In this document: piece by piece, positions 16,971 to 28,187 of the stretch
Layout of the letters: each line of letters begins with the position of its first letter
Numbering within the stretch: the first letter of the stretch is position 1
Assembly: GCF_023715655.1 (NCBI RefSeq)
Contig: NZ_JAMBON010000001.1
Span: 434,001-498,000 of the forward strand
Direction: 5' to 3'
DNA length: 64,000 bases
From: Oceanobacillus luteolus
GTDB lineage: Bacteria > Bacillota > Bacilli > Bacillales > Amphibacillaceae
Position numbers and translations under genes: made by a program
Notes under the pieces: model-generated
Databases searched by the model: none
Seen by the model: the letters and a program-made list of their open reading frames with translations, nothing else
What the model was told of the DNA's origin: nothing

Positions 16971-18677
16971 ATGCCATTTGACGGAATCGTAACACGAGCA
17001 GTAACGCAAGAATTACAGGAGTTGCTGCAATCTGGAAGAATTTCAAAAATCTATCAACCGACAACTACAGAGCTGGTTTTTACAGTTCGAAGTCAAGGGA
17101 AAAACCATTCCTTATTGTTTTCTATTCACCCATCATATGCTCGTATCCATTTAACGGAGGATACTTATGTTAATCCAAAAGAACCCCCTATGTTTTGTAT
17201 GGTGTTACGCAAACATTTAGGTGGAGCAAGCATCCGATCCATCGAACAGGATAAGTTGGAACGAATTATAATTTTCACATTCCTTACGAGAAATGAAATT
17301 GGTGATGAAAGTGAAAAACAATTAATAGTAGAATTGATGGGAAAGCATAGTAATATTATTCTCATTAATAAAGATACAGAGAAAATCATCGACAGCATGA
17401 AACATATCTCCATGTCGCAAAACCGCCATCGCACTATTTTACCTGGGGCAGATTACATTAAACCGCCTGAACAGGATAAATTGAATCCGTTGTTTACAGA
17501 CGGTGAAGAAGTGATCAAGAGAATTGATTTCAACGCTGGAAAAATTGATCTACAACTTGTTCAAATCCTTAACGGTTATTCACCCTTTATAACTAAGGAA
17601 ATTGTCCATCGTGCTAATTTAGGTGATATTTCCACTTACAGAGAAAAGTTCGAAGAAGTAAATCATCAGGTGATAGAAAATATCTACCAGCCTACAATAT
17701 ACACTAATGGAAGAGAAGATTTCCATGTAATCGAAATGATTTCTCGAACCTCACAAAAACAGCTATTTGAATCCGTAAGTGAAATGCTGGATACATTTTA
17801 TTCTGGTAAAGCAGAACGCGACAGAGTGAAACAACAAGCCAAAGACCTATCCCGATTCATTAAAAATGAATTAAATAAAAACGAAAGAAAATTAAAGAAA
17901 CATTACCAAACATTAAAAAGAGCAGAAAAAGCAGAAGAATATCAAAAACGTGGGGAGTTATTAACAGCTCATCTCCACTTGGTTCAACCAGGAGACAAAA
18001 AAGTCTTGGTAGTGGATTACTATGATCCAGAACAGAGAGAAATGGAGATTGAATTGAATCCACAACTTTCTCCTAGTGAGAACGCACAACGTTTTTATAA
18101 AACTTATCAAAAGCTAAAGAACTCGAGAAAAATCGTTGAAAAAGAAATTGAAAAGACAAGAGAAGAAATTGATTATCTTGACCAACTATTGCAACAAATA
18201 GAAGTAGCAAGCGTAGAAGACATTGAGGAAATACGAGAGGAACTGCGTGAAGAAGGCTACTTAAAAAAACAACGTGGAAAAAACCAAAAGAACAAAGTTC
18301 AAAAACCTAATCCTGAAACATATATCGCTTCAGACGGAACAATTATATTAGTTGGAAAGAATAACAAGCAAAATGAATACTTAACGATGAAACTTGCAAG
18401 GAAAAACGAAATTTGGCTCCACACAAAAGATATTCCAGGATCGCATGTTGTTATCCGCGATTCAAAACCGAGTGAACAAACGTTAATGGAAGCAGCGACA
18501 CTTGCTGCGTATTTCAGTAAATCACAGAATTCCTCTTCCGTTCCTGTGGACTATACAGCAATTCGCCATGTGAAAAAGCCAAATGGTGCCAAACCAGGCT
18601 ATGTCATTTATGACAATCAAAAAACCATCTATGTCACTCCATCAGCTGACTTTGTTAAAGAACGTAGGAAAAAATAA
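16971..18677 (+). CDS. rqcH: RqcH (FbpA/YloA), ribosome-associated quality control NFACT protein
   Basis: RqcH binds obstructed 50S subunits carrying peptidyl-tRNA and recruits tRNA-Ala to add C-terminal alanine tails that mark nascent chains for degradation. The 568-residue protein has NFACT-N (about 1-200), a coiled coil (about 275-430), and NFACT-R near the C-terminus with NEIWLHTKDIPGSHVVIRDSK. The start ATG (MPFDGIV) follows AGAGGTGAT; in-frame upstream codons have no such signal. TATAAT at 16946-16951 may be a -10 box. The DR pair required for alanine tailing in B. subtilis (Asp97-Arg98) reads Glu97-Arg98 here. Confidence 0.93.
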   Translation: MPFDGIVTRAVTQELQELLQSGRISKIYQPTTTELVFTVRSQGKNHSLLFSIHPSYARIHLTEDTYVNPKEPPMFCMVLRKHLGGASIRSIEQDKLERIIIFTFLTRNEIGDESEKQLIVELMGKHSNIILINKDTEKIIDSMKHISMSQNRHRTILPGADYIKPPEQDKLNPLFTDGEEVIKRIDFNAGKIDLQLVQILNGYSPFITKEIVHRANLGDISTYREKFEEVNHQVIENIYQPTIYTNGREDFHVIEMISRTSQKQLFESVSEMLDTFYSGKAERDRVKQQAKDLSRFIKNELNKNERKLKKHYQTLKRAEKAEEYQKRGELLTAHLHLVQPGDKKVLVVDYYDPEQREMEIELNPQLSPSENAQRFYKTYQKLKNSRKIVEKEIEKTREEIDYLDQLLQQIEVASVEDIEEIREELREEGYLKKQRGKNQKNKVQKPNPETYIASDGTIILVGKNNKQNEYLTMKLARKNEIWLHTKDIPGSHVVIRDSKPSEQTLMEAATLAAYFSKSQNSSSVPVDYTAIRHVKKPNGAKPGYVIYDNQKTIYVTPSADFVKERRKK

Positions 18678-18750
18678 TTCTATCCTTTATATAATTGATA
18701 CAAGCTGCTAATATATTGAGTTTAGTATAGAAACACTCCTTACTGTGGTC

Positions 18751-18888
18751 CGCAGTCCAAATACCTTTCGCTTTCCGCGGGCGGCTGGGGAGCCTTCGAC
18801 GCACAGCGGTCTGCCTCGGGCACAAGTTCCCTTTGGGTTTTCCACTAGGCCTGTCCTCCCGCAGGAGTCTCAAAGTATTTGGACTGCG
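18751..18888. repeat. Palindromic intergenic repeat family B, copy 1
   Basis: A perfect 14-bp terminal inverted repeat (CGCAGTCCAAATAC at 18751-18764 and GTATTTGGACTGCG at 18875-18888) encloses a GC-rich core with CGCTTTCCGCGGGCGGCTGG and CCCGCAGGAGTCTC. The core resembles the elements at 42113 and 42411. No gene is present. Its GC content is well above its surroundings, and it lies just downstream of rqcH. Confidence 0.75.
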
Positions 18889-18950
18889 ATTCTAGGAAGA
18901 AAAGTATCCTGATTACAATTATTCAACACGTGTATTTAAAATAAAACTAA

Positions 18951-18992
18951 AAAAGGATCATTCCAAGGGGAGAGTGGAATGATCCTTTTTGC
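18951..18992. terminator. Terminator after ohr
   Basis: A stem of about 14 pairs (AAGGATCATTCCA with TGGAATGATCCTT) has an A-run on the left and a T-run on the right. On the minus strand it would end the lysR-ohr transcript, and it could also stop read-through from rqcH. Confidence 0.85.
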
Positions 18993-19053
18993 GTCCGGCT
19001 CCAGCGCCCAGGGACTGCCAACTTCACGAACCTAAACGGGCGCTTACGCCTTT
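18993..19053 (-). repeat. Truncated family A repeat (both ends, no middle)
   Basis: On the minus strand this reads GGCGTAAGCGCCCGTTTAGG, then a short link, then AGTCCCTGGGCGCTGGAGCC. These are the two ends of the family A unit at 11472 with the central 100 bases missing. The ends are complementary (GCGCCC with GGGCGC). It sits between the ohr stop and its terminator, so it is transcribed in the ohr 3' end. Confidence 0.55.
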
Positions 19054-19058
19054 GTTCT

Positions 19059-19481
19059 CTATTCAACAGCTTGTGGAAGCAGGGTAACATCAATATTGTT
19101 TCTTGTTGCTTTAGAATACGGACACGCCTCATGTGCAGCTTGAGTTAATTCTTCTGCCTCTTCAGGGCTGACTCCGTTCATTTCTATTTTTAGAGTAACG
19201 GCTATTTTATAGCCTCCATCTGCTTCATCATTTAAAAAACTGACTTCTGCAGTTGTCTCAGATTCAATTTGTTTATTTTTCTTGGATGCTACTAGATTTA
19301 ATGCACCATCGAAACATGCTGCATAACCAGCAGCAAAAAGTTGTTCTGGATTTGTACCGGTTTTTTCCTTATCTTTCAGAGGGTTTACAAGCTCAAATTT
19401 AAGAGTACCGTCTGAAGATTCCACATATCCGTCTCGGCCATTTTTTGCAGTTGCACTTGAAGTAAAGAGTACATCACTCAC
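19059..19481 (-). CDS. ohr: Organic hydroperoxide resistance protein Ohr
   Basis: Ohr is a thiol peroxidase of the OsmC/Ohr family that reduces organic and fatty-acid hydroperoxides, usually with lipoylated protein as reductant. The 140-residue protein has both active-site cysteines in the expected settings: YAACFDGAL (about residue 54) and ACPYSKATRNN (about residue 118). An early Arg (GRDGY) is in the place of the catalytic Arg. The start is GTG, nine bases after AAAGGAG. It follows the LysR gene on the same strand by 59 bp. Ohr genes are more often paired with a MarR-type OhrR, so this partner is unusual. Confidence 0.9.
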   Translation of the reverse strand: MSDVLFTSSATAKNGRDGYVESSDGTLKFELVNPLKDKEKTGTNPEQLFAAGYAACFDGALNLVASKKNKQIESETTAEVSFLNDEADGGYKIAVTLKIEMNGVSPEEAEELTQAAHEACPYSKATRNNIDVTLLPQAVE

Positions 19482-19540
19482 TAACTACCACTCCTTTTCT
19501 CTTCTAGTAGTCTTGTACCCCTTTTGAGGAAAAGAAAACA

Positions 19541-20401
19541 TTAAAGAAACTTTGTGGATGTAAGCGCATCGATAAAATGATTTACTTGTGGCAATTGTTT
19601 TGATTCCTCTTGGTAACAAACCCAAGTATCTCTTGTAACACTCTCACCATCTAACATAAGAGGCAAATGTGGATACTCATTCATCATGGAGTCAGAAACA
19701 CTCTTAGGCAAAACTGCCATACCAATCCCTTGCTTCATAAACTGTTTACAGGTTTCAATTTGGTCAACTGTCATGGTCTTTATTGTTTTAATCGAATCCT
19801 GATGATAATAAAGCCAATTTTCCACTAACTCATGCATACTGTCATCGCTTTTAAAAGATATCAATGGTCTCTTTTTCACTTCATCATCAGGAAAAGGTTC
19901 TGTATCAAAAATATATAATGGGTCAGCAAACAATCGGACACAGGCACTTTCCTTCAATTTCTCTCCGCGGATAATACATACATCATACTTCTTATGATCT
20001 TGGCGTATATCTTCACTTATCCCTGTCACGAGGTTAATTGCAACTTTAGGAAACTTGGTAGTATATTCACCTAAAATCTTTGGTAAGAATCGTTGGCTAA
20101 TGAGTGAGGAACAAGCAATCGATAATGTTCCTTGTACTTCTTCGCTTGACTGAGCAAGCCGATTCAAAAGTTCCTCCTCCCGCTTAATTACTTCCCTCGC
20201 ATGAGAAAGAATAATTTCTCCAGCCGGAGTGAGTTTCAACCTCTTCGCCGTTCTTAAAAATATTTGTTCACCAAAGTATTCTTCTATGTATTTTAACCTT
20301 TGAGTAACCGCCGGTTGGGAAATTAGAACAACTTTAGCTGTACCTCTAATCGTGCCTATCTCATCTAATTTAATTAAGAGCTCATAATCACTTATTTTCA
20401 T
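19541..20401 (-). CDS. LysR-family transcriptional regulator
   Basis: The 286-residue protein has a typical LysR layout. A winged helix-turn-helix spans residues 1-60 (LLIKLDEIGTIRGTAKVVLISQPAVTQRLKYIE), followed by a linker helix and a periplasmic-binding-like effector domain (about 90-286). No single member can be named. It precedes ohr on the same strand by 59 bp, so it may be cotranscribed with it and may control it. Neither gene lies at this place in B. subtilis, where sulfate-assimilation (cys) genes separate yloA from the pyr operon. The effector is unknown. Confidence 0.85.
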   Translation of the reverse strand: MKISDYELLIKLDEIGTIRGTAKVVLISQPAVTQRLKYIEEYFGEQIFLRTAKRLKLTPAGEIILSHAREVIKREEELLNRLAQSSEEVQGTLSIACSSLISQRFLPKILGEYTTKFPKVAINLVTGISEDIRQDHKKYDVCIIRGEKLKESACVRLFADPLYIFDTEPFPDDEVKKRPLISFKSDDSMHELVENWLYYHQDSIKTIKTMTVDQIETCKQFMKQGIGMAVLPKSVSDSMMNEYPHLPLMLDGESVTRDTWVCYQEESKQLPQVNHFIDALTSTKFL

Positions 20402-20501
20402 AGCTAACTCCCTTACTTCATCAGATACTTTTATTATATAGCAATAATCTTTAATAATCAGCCACTGGAAAGTAGTAAAAATTTACATTTCAATGAATTT
20501 C

Positions 20502-20543
20502 AAAAAAATAAGACCGAATGGATACCATAAATCCATTCGGTCA
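20502..20543 (-). terminator. Terminator of the pyr operon
   Basis: A perfect 12-bp stem (GACCGAATGGAT with ATCCATTCGGTC) is followed on the minus strand by TTATTTTTTT, 19 bases after the pyrE stop. It ends the pyrR-to-pyrE transcript. Confidence 0.9.
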
Positions 20544-20561
20544 CTACCATAATAAAAGTGA

Positions 20562-21176
20562 TTATAATGTATTTCTCCACTCTATCATCCCATTTTTTTC
20601 ATCAATCGTAAGTTGACTTGTCTCCACTAACGCATCAAGTAATCTATCGAAATTAGTAATCGTATCATATATATATCCTGCAAGCTCAAAATTTTTCTTT
20701 GCTTTTGGTAATCCATATGAGAAGATCGCCATTATACTAATCACTTCTGCACCTTCAGCTGAAAGAGCCTTTGCTGCTTCTATGCTCGATCCACCAGTAG
20801 AGATAAGATCCTCGATGACAAGTACCCGTTGACCAGGTAACACTTTACCTTCTATTTGGTTTCCTTTACCATGACCTTTTGGTTTGGATCGGACGTAAAC
20901 CATAGGAAGATCCAATGCCCCGCTCAACCAGGCCGCGTGAGGAATTCCAGCAGTTGCACAACCTGCAATTACTTCTGGCTGCCATTTTTTCTCATTTATG
21001 ATTTCGATAAATCCATTGATTATCTTTTTTCGAATTTGAGGGTATGACATAATGAGGCGGTTATCGCAATATATAGGTGACTTGACCCCTGAGGTCCAAG
21101 TAAAATAATTGTCAGCATTAATCTGTACTGCCTGAATTTCAAGTAAATCATGTACTAATTCTTTTTCAATTACCAT
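20562..21176 (-). CDS. pyrE: Orotate phosphoribosyltransferase
   Basis: PyrE makes orotidine 5'-phosphate from orotate and PRPP. The 204-residue protein has the substrate segment FTWTSGVKSPIYCDNR and the PRPP loop RVLVIEDLISTGGSS. I start at the ATG of MVIEKEL, ten bases after AAAGGAG. A TTG nine bases upstream is too close to that site. The gene overlaps the end of pyrF by 11 bp and is the last in the operon. Full length. Confidence 0.94.
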   Translation of the reverse strand: MVIEKELVHDLLEIQAVQINADNYFTWTSGVKSPIYCDNRLIMSYPQIRKKIINGFIEIINEKKWQPEVIAGCATAGIPHAAWLSGALDLPMVYVRSKPKGHGKGNQIEGKVLPGQRVLVIEDLISTGGSSIEAAKALSAEGAEVISIMAIFSYGLPKAKKNFELAGYIYDTITNFDRLLDALVETSQLTIDEKNGMIEWRNTL

Positions 21177-21869
21177 GTACAGCAATCTCCTTTATCGCAT
21201 TTTCATAGGCGGCTTTTGGTTCATGAGCTTGTGTGATACTTCGTCCAATTACTAAATAATCTGCACCAAGAGATACTGCTTCACTCGGAGTAGCCACTCT
21301 CTTTTGATCATTAGCATCAGATTCCTTCAAACGAATTCCTGGTGTTACCGTCAGAAAATCATCTCCACAGTGATGCTTAATATGTCTCACTTCATGAACA
21401 GAACATACAACTCCATCTGCTCCACTTTGTTTGGATAGACTTGCTAGATGACTGACTTGCTCTTCCAAAGGTTGCTGTATATTTAAATCATGATATAACG
21501 TTCTCTCGTTCATCGAAGTTAGTATCGTAACGGCTAATAGTTTTGTACGATTTCCTCCACCAGACAACAACCCCTCTTTTGCTCTTTCTATCATTCCTCT
21601 TCCACCGAAGGCATGAACATTGACCATGTCAACATTCAATTTAGCTAGATTCTGCATAGCCCGTTCAACAGTAGTTGGAATATCATGAAGCTTTAAATCC
21701 AAGAATATAGGATGCTCCCTCATTTTCAGCTTCTCAATCAAGTCTGGACCTTCACGATAAAATAATTCCATACCGATTTTTACCGGTACACCATGTAATT
21801 CGTTGTTTCTGAGAAATGCATCGGTAGTTTCCCAGTCGGGAAAATCAAGTGCTAAGTAAATCTGGTTCA

Positions 21870-21870
<1 letters not shown>
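21166..21870 (-). CDS. pyrF: Orotidine 5'-phosphate decarboxylase
   Basis: PyrF converts OMP to UMP, the last step of de novo UMP synthesis. The 234-residue TIM barrel has the catalytic motif IFLDLKLHDIPTTVERA (Asp-Lys-Asp network) and the phosphate-binding VTPGIRLKES and YLVIGRSIT. Its start touches the end of pyrD (one-base overlap) and its end overlaps pyrE, so translation is coupled. Length is that of the family. Confidence 0.95.
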
Positions 21871-23533
<1,663 letters not shown>

Positions 23534-23561
23534 TGTAAAGACCCCATTTTCACTTATACTA

Positions 23562-24851
23562 TTAATTTATAATTTCTTGTACTAACTCTTTCTGAAAGAC
23601 TACCTTTCCATGAACAATCGTTAACACTGGTTCTCCAAAAACTTTCCAATCATGGAAAGGTGTGTTTTTGCCTTTCGATAAGAAATCATGTTTATCAATA
23701 ATCGTTTCATTTTCTAAATCAACAAGTACAATATCAGCTGGTAGATTTTCTTCTAATCTACCATATGGTAAATTGAATACATTTGCCGGAATTACCGTTA
23801 AATAATCCACAAGCTGATTCAAACTTAGGGTTCCTGTTTTCACTAAGTGAGTGTATAGAAGTGGAAATGCTGTTTCCAACCCTACAATTCCAAATGGTGC
23901 ATGTAAGAATCCTTGAGCCTTTTCTTCTTCAGCATGTGGTGCATGATCCGTGGCAATAAAATCAATCGTGCCATCCAATAACCCCTCAAGTAATGCCTTT
24001 TGATCTTCCTTTGCACGTAAAGGTGGATTCATTTTGTAATTAGGGTCATCTGAAATGATATCTTCTTCGTTCAATAATAAGTGATGTGGTGTAACCTCTG
24101 CAGTCACTCGAATCCCTGCTCGTTTAGCATCCCGAATGACACGTACCGATTCTTTCGTACTTACATGACAAACATGATAGTGACAACCTGCAGCTTCAGC
24201 GAGTAAAACATCTCTTGCAATCTGTACAGATTCACTTATACCGGGTAATCCTGGTAAGTCGAGACGTTCACTTACCTCACCATCATGGACGACTCCCCCG
24301 TATACTATCGAGTTATCCTCACAATGAGCAACAACTGCTTTATTTAATTTTGCTGCACGTTTCATCGCTTGTAACATCATATCTGCAGTTTGGATTCCAA
24401 CACCATCATCTGTAAAGGCAAAAGCATGTTTCATACTTTCCATGTCAGTTAGCTCTTTACCTTCAAGGCCTTTTGTGATGGAAGCGTATGGAAGAACCCG
24501 TACAACTGCATCTTTTTCTATCTTTTCAAAGAGTGTATCAAGTATTTCTTGATGATCCGGAACAGGGTTTGTATTAGGCATTGCAGCGACAGTTGTGAAT
24601 CCACCTCTTGCGGCAGCTTTCGTTCCGGTCTCAATTGTTTCTTTATGCTCTCCACCTGGTTCTCTAAGATGGATATGCAAATCAATAAATCCAGGTAACG
24701 CTAACTTTCCACGGCCATCGATTTCTTCACACACAGTTTCATCTATTTTTTGTGCAATTTTTACGATTTGACCTTCTTCTATTAATATTTCATGTGGTAA
24801 CTGTTCACCCGCTTTAGATAGCAGTTTGATATTTTTTAATAACGTTCTCAT
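23562..24851 (-). CDS. pyrC: Dihydroorotase
   Basis: Dihydroorotase cyclises carbamoyl aspartate. This is the long class I type (429 residues) with a binuclear zinc site. HIHLREPG (about residue 60) gives the first metal ligands, VVAHCEDNS and CHVSTKES give further His, and [11 protein letters not shown] carries the catalytic Asp. GGGGG lies seven bases before the ATG. The start overlaps the pyrB end by 38 bp, indicating coupled translation of these consecutive enzymes. Confidence 0.95.
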   Translation of the reverse strand: MRTLLKNIKLLSKAGEQLPHEILIEEGQIVKIAQKIDETVCEEIDGRGKLALPGFIDLHIHLREPGGEHKETIETGTKAAARGGFTTVAAMPNTNPVPDHQEILDTLFEKIEKDAVVRVLPYASITKGLEGKELTDMESMKHAFAFTDDGVGIQTADMMLQAMKRAAKLNKAVVAHCEDNSIVYGGVVHDGEVSERLDLPGLPGISESVQIARDVLLAEAAGCHYHVCHVSTKESVRVIRDAKRAGIRVTAEVTPHHLLLNEEDIISDDPNYKMNPPLRAKEDQKALLEGLLDGTIDFIATDHAPHAEEEKAQGFLHAPFGIVGLETAFPLLYTHLVKTGTLSLNQLVDYLTVIPANVFNLPYGRLEENLPADIVLVDLENETIIDKHDFLSKGKNTPFHDWKVFGEPVLTIVHGKVVFQKELVQEIIN

Positions 24852-25731
24852 TGATGATCCCCCATTCTTTTAGTAGCGTAGTGATAATCGCCATTCTTAC
24901 ATAAACCCCATTTTCCATCTGAGCAAAGATTCGCGATTTTTTGCATTCAACGAGGTCTGTATCAATCTCTACACCACGATTTATCGGCGCTGGATGCATA
25001 ATGATCGCATCATCTTTCATCCTGCTTTCTCTTTCCTTCGTTAAGCCGTACCGTTCTAGATAGTCATACGTATTCACGGAGTATTCATGTCGTTCATGTT
25101 GAATTCTCAACAACATGACTACATCACATTCTTCTACTGCTTCATCAATTGGCATATAAGGGAATTCCAGTGTATTTCTTTCAAATCCTTGTGCCGCACT
25201 AAGATAAACTTCTGCGCCCAGTTTTCTTAATGCAATTGCATTGGATCTTGCTACCCGGCTATGTTTGATATCGCCACATATCGCAATTTTTATTCCTTCA
25301 AATTTGCCAAACTCTTGGTAGATCGTCAATAAATCAAGCATTGTTTGTGTAGGATGTTCTTTCGCCCCAGCCCCTGCATTAATGATTGGAATGGAGAACT
25401 TTCCTTCAAGTGCTTCATACCAAGTGTCAGATTCATGTCGAATGACTAAGAAATTCGCACCTATCGCTTCAAAAGTCTTTGCAGTGTCGTATAATGATTC
25501 ACCTTTTAATACGGCTGAATTCTTAGCGTTAAAATCAAGACTTTCTATACCAAGTTTCTTCTCTGCGACGACAAAGCTCATTTTTGTTCTCGTGCTTGGT
25601 TCAAAAAAGAGATTCGCACCAAAAACTTGCTCGTTGACCTGATATTTATTTTTCCGAAATTCCTCAGCTGTCTGCAGTAGGTTGTAAATCTCCCCCGTGG
25701 TTAATTGGTCTACAGAAATAAAGTGTCTCAT
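24814..25731 (-). CDS. pyrB: Aspartate carbamoyltransferase catalytic subunit
   Basis: PyrB condenses carbamoyl phosphate with aspartate. The 305-residue protein has the carbamoyl phosphate loop [12 protein letters not shown] (about 44-55), [17 protein letters not shown], and the aspartate-binding [11 protein letters not shown]. No pyrI regulatory subunit is present, as usual in Bacillales, so control is by PyrR. A PyrR-type attenuator precedes the gene (25806-25915). Full length. Confidence 0.95.
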   Translation of the reverse strand: MRHFISVDQLTTGEIYNLLQTAEEFRKNKYQVNEQVFGANLFFEPSTRTKMSFVVAEKKLGIESLDFNAKNSAVLKGESLYDTAKTFEAIGANFLVIRHESDTWYEALEGKFSIPIINAGAGAKEHPTQTMLDLLTIYQEFGKFEGIKIAICGDIKHSRVARSNAIALRKLGAEVYLSAAQGFERNTLEFPYMPIDEAVEECDVVMLLRIQHERHEYSVNTYDYLERYGLTKERESRMKDDAIIMHPAPINRGVEIDTDLVECKKSRIFAQMENGVYVRMAIITTLLKEWGIINENVIKKYQTAI

Positions 25732-25805
25732 GTCATTCTCCCTCCACTTTCCTTGAATTGGCTGTTGGCTAGGTGTAGCACCTGGATAGCGATTTATGAT
25801 TTAAC

Positions 25806-25915
25806 TTTCCAAAAAAAATCTTCCTGCAAAAGATTGCAGGAAGATAGACATGCCCCATGACGGACATGACACTTGCAACCTTTTAAATCTCTCGGATTTA
25901 ATTAAAAGTTGTTTC
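25806..25915 (-). promoter_or_regulatory. PyrR attenuator between pyrR and pyrB
   Basis: On the minus strand an anti-antiterminator segment with AATCCGAGAGATTT (25886-25899) is followed by a perfect terminator stem (TCTTCCTGCAA with TTGCAGGAAGA) and eight T (25811-25818). PyrR bound to UMP is expected to stabilise the upstream loop so that the terminator forms. The motif departs from consensus at its 3' side (GATT instead of GGCT). Confidence 0.8.
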
Positions 25916-25920
25916 CTATA

Positions 25921-26466
<546 letters not shown>

Positions 26467-26493
26467 CTATGTTTTCCTCCTAACATTTTCCAA

Positions 26494-26600
26494 CAAAATA
26501 ATCCCTTTTCTCCAGAGGAAAAAAGGGATTTAGACACAAATGTATCCAATGTTTACCGTTCCTTTTTAGCCTCACGGGACTATAATTAAAGGTCGTTCAT
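26494..26600 (-). promoter_or_regulatory. PyrR attenuator in the pyr operon leader
   Basis: The minus strand contains AGTCCCGTGAGGCT (26568-26581), an excellent match to the PyrR-binding loop consensus. A terminator stem AATCCCTTTT/AAAAGGGATT (521-530 with 500-509, offset 26000) and ATTTTGTT follow. It controls pyrR and, by polarity, the rest of the operon in response to UMP. Confidence 0.88.
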
Positions 26601-26608
26601 CTCCATAC

Positions 26609-26637
26609 ATTATTTCAAATGACATGATAAATGTCAA
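26609..26637 (-). promoter_or_regulatory. Sigma-A promoter of the pyr operon
   Basis: TTGACA (complement of 26632-26637), a 17-base spacer and AATAAT (complement of 26609-26614). The -35 box overlaps the stop codon of the upstream pseudouridine synthase gene. Transcription would start near 26602, just before the PyrR-binding loop. Confidence 0.82.
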
Positions 26638-27545
26638 TACATTTTTTCAATTGTTTCCAATGCTTCCGTAAAAAATTCTGGAATGTCGGAACTGAACTGC
26701 ATATATTTGCCTGTTATCGGATGTATAAATCCAACTTCTTTAGCGTGTAAAGCCTGACCATTTAAATCCAATGTTTTTCTAGGTCCATATAAAGGATCAC
26801 CTACTAATGGGTAACCGATATATCTCATATGGACACGTATCTGGTGGGTTCTACCAGTTTCTAATTTACATTCCACATAAGAGTAATCAGGAAATCTCTT
26901 TAATACTCGGAAATGAGTGATTGCTTTTTTTCCATTATCCACTACAGCCATACGCTGTCTATTTTTAGGATCCCTTGCAATTGGTGCATCGACCATCCCT
27001 GTTTCATGCGGGATTTCCCCATGGACAAGAGCTATATATTTTCTGTCCACTTCACGATTTGCTAGCTGCTCTGATAAACCCACATGTGCTTGGTCATTTT
27101 TCGCAACGATTAAAAGTCCACTAGTATCTTTATCAAGTCGATGTACAATACCTGGTCGTTCTACACCATTAATTCCTGATAGGTCGTTGCAATGGTATAA
27201 CAACGCATTAACAAGCGTGCCGGAACCATGTCCGGCCGATGGATGTACTACCATTCCCCGAGGCTTATTTACAACCAATAAATCATTATCTTCATAAATA
27301 ATATCTAGTGGAATATCTTCAGCCTCTATTTCGAGAGGTTTCACTTCAGGTATGTGCCATTCAATTCGATCACCTAGTTGACATTTGTAATTCGCTTTTA
27401 CGCTTTCGTCATTTACTGAAACATATCCATCAGCAATCCAAGATTGGATTTGCGAACGAGATCTTTCTGGATTGATATCTGCAAGCAGCTTATCAATCCT
27501 CTGTTTACTCTGTTCTGAAGTCACTATATGTGTAAAAGAACTCAT
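26634..27545 (-). CDS. ylyB: RluD-family 23S rRNA pseudouridine synthase (YlyB)
   Basis: This RluA/RluD-type enzyme isomerises uridine to pseudouridine in large-subunit rRNA; the exact sites are inferred from the family only. The 303-residue protein has an N-terminal S4 domain (about 15-75) and a catalytic domain with [16 protein letters not shown] (catalytic Asp) and [13 protein letters not shown]. It overlaps lspA by four bases (ATGA), the conserved lspA-ylyB pair. The pyr promoter begins in its stop codon. Confidence 0.93.
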   Translation of the reverse strand: MSSFTHIVTSEQSKQRIDKLLADINPERSRSQIQSWIADGYVSVNDESVKANYKCQLGDRIEWHIPEVKPLEIEAEDIPLDIIYEDNDLLVVNKPRGMVVHPSAGHGSGTLVNALLYHCNDLSGINGVERPGIVHRLDKDTSGLLIVAKNDQAHVGLSEQLANREVDRKYIALVHGEIPHETGMVDAPIARDPKNRQRMAVVDNGKKAITHFRVLKRFPDYSYVECKLETGRTHQIRVHMRYIGYPLVGDPLYGPRKTLDLNGQALHAKEVGFIHPITGKYMQFSSDIPEFFTEALETIEKMY

Positions 27546-28021
27546 GCTTTTTTACTTTCCTTCCTTTTTTCATTTCTTTCATCCATAATCGTTACAATAA
27601 CAATTAAAATGACACCAATTGTCAATGCAGAATCTGCTATATTAAAGATAGGGAAATTATAATTAAAGATATAAAAATTAAAAAAATCCACTACTTCTTG
27701 TCTAAATATGCGATCGATAAAGTTTCCGATTGCACCGCCGAGAATAATTCCTAAGGATACTCCAAGCAATTTATTATTACGTGCGTACTTCTGCATATAA
27801 TAAACGGCCACAGCAATAAATATTACAGTTACAATATAAAAGAACAACATTTGCCCTTGAAGGATTCCCCATGCAGCCCCGCTGTTCCGGTGTGAAGTGA
27901 GATAAAAGAATCCATCAATTATGCGGATACTTTCACCCAATTCCATATTGGCAACAACAAGCCATTTTGTAAACTGGTCAATTAAAATAATAATAATTGC
28001 AATAAGATAATATCTTAACAT
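27542..28021 (-). CDS. lspA: Lipoprotein signal peptidase (signal peptidase II)
   Basis: LspA is the membrane aspartyl protease that cuts signal peptides of prolipoproteins. The 159-residue protein has four membrane helices and both catalytic motifs: [19 protein letters not shown] (first Asp) and [15 protein letters not shown] (second Asp). It is coupled to ylyB by a four-base overlap. Upstream is the ileS terminator. Some Bacilli have a DksA-like gene between ileS and lspA; none is here. Confidence 0.95.
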   Translation of the reverse strand: MLRYYLIAIIIILIDQFTKWLVVANMELGESIRIIDGFFYLTSHRNSGAAWGILQGQMLFFYIVTVIFIAVAVYYMQKYARNNKLLGVSLGIILGGAIGNFIDRIFRQEVVDFFNFYIFNYNFPIFNIADSALTIGVILIVIVTIMDERNEKRKESKKA

Positions 28022-28114
28022 ACAAGTCCTCCGAATTTACAGCTTCCAATTTATAGTCTTTGTCTTTATTTATCTTATCCTTTAAACAAGTGAATTACAA
28101 GAACGAACCTAAGT

Positions 28115-28160
28115 AAAAATGAAAAGACTGCCCCTTCTTTAGGAAAGGACAGTCTTTCTT
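28115..28160 (-). terminator. Rho-independent terminator after ileS
   Basis: A stem AAAGACTG/CAGTCTTT with further pairing inside is followed on the minus strand by TTTTCATTTTT. It lies 28 bases after the ileS stop and separates ileS from lspA. Confidence 0.87.
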
Positions 28161-28187
28161 TACATCTAGCTCAGAGAACTTATACCT

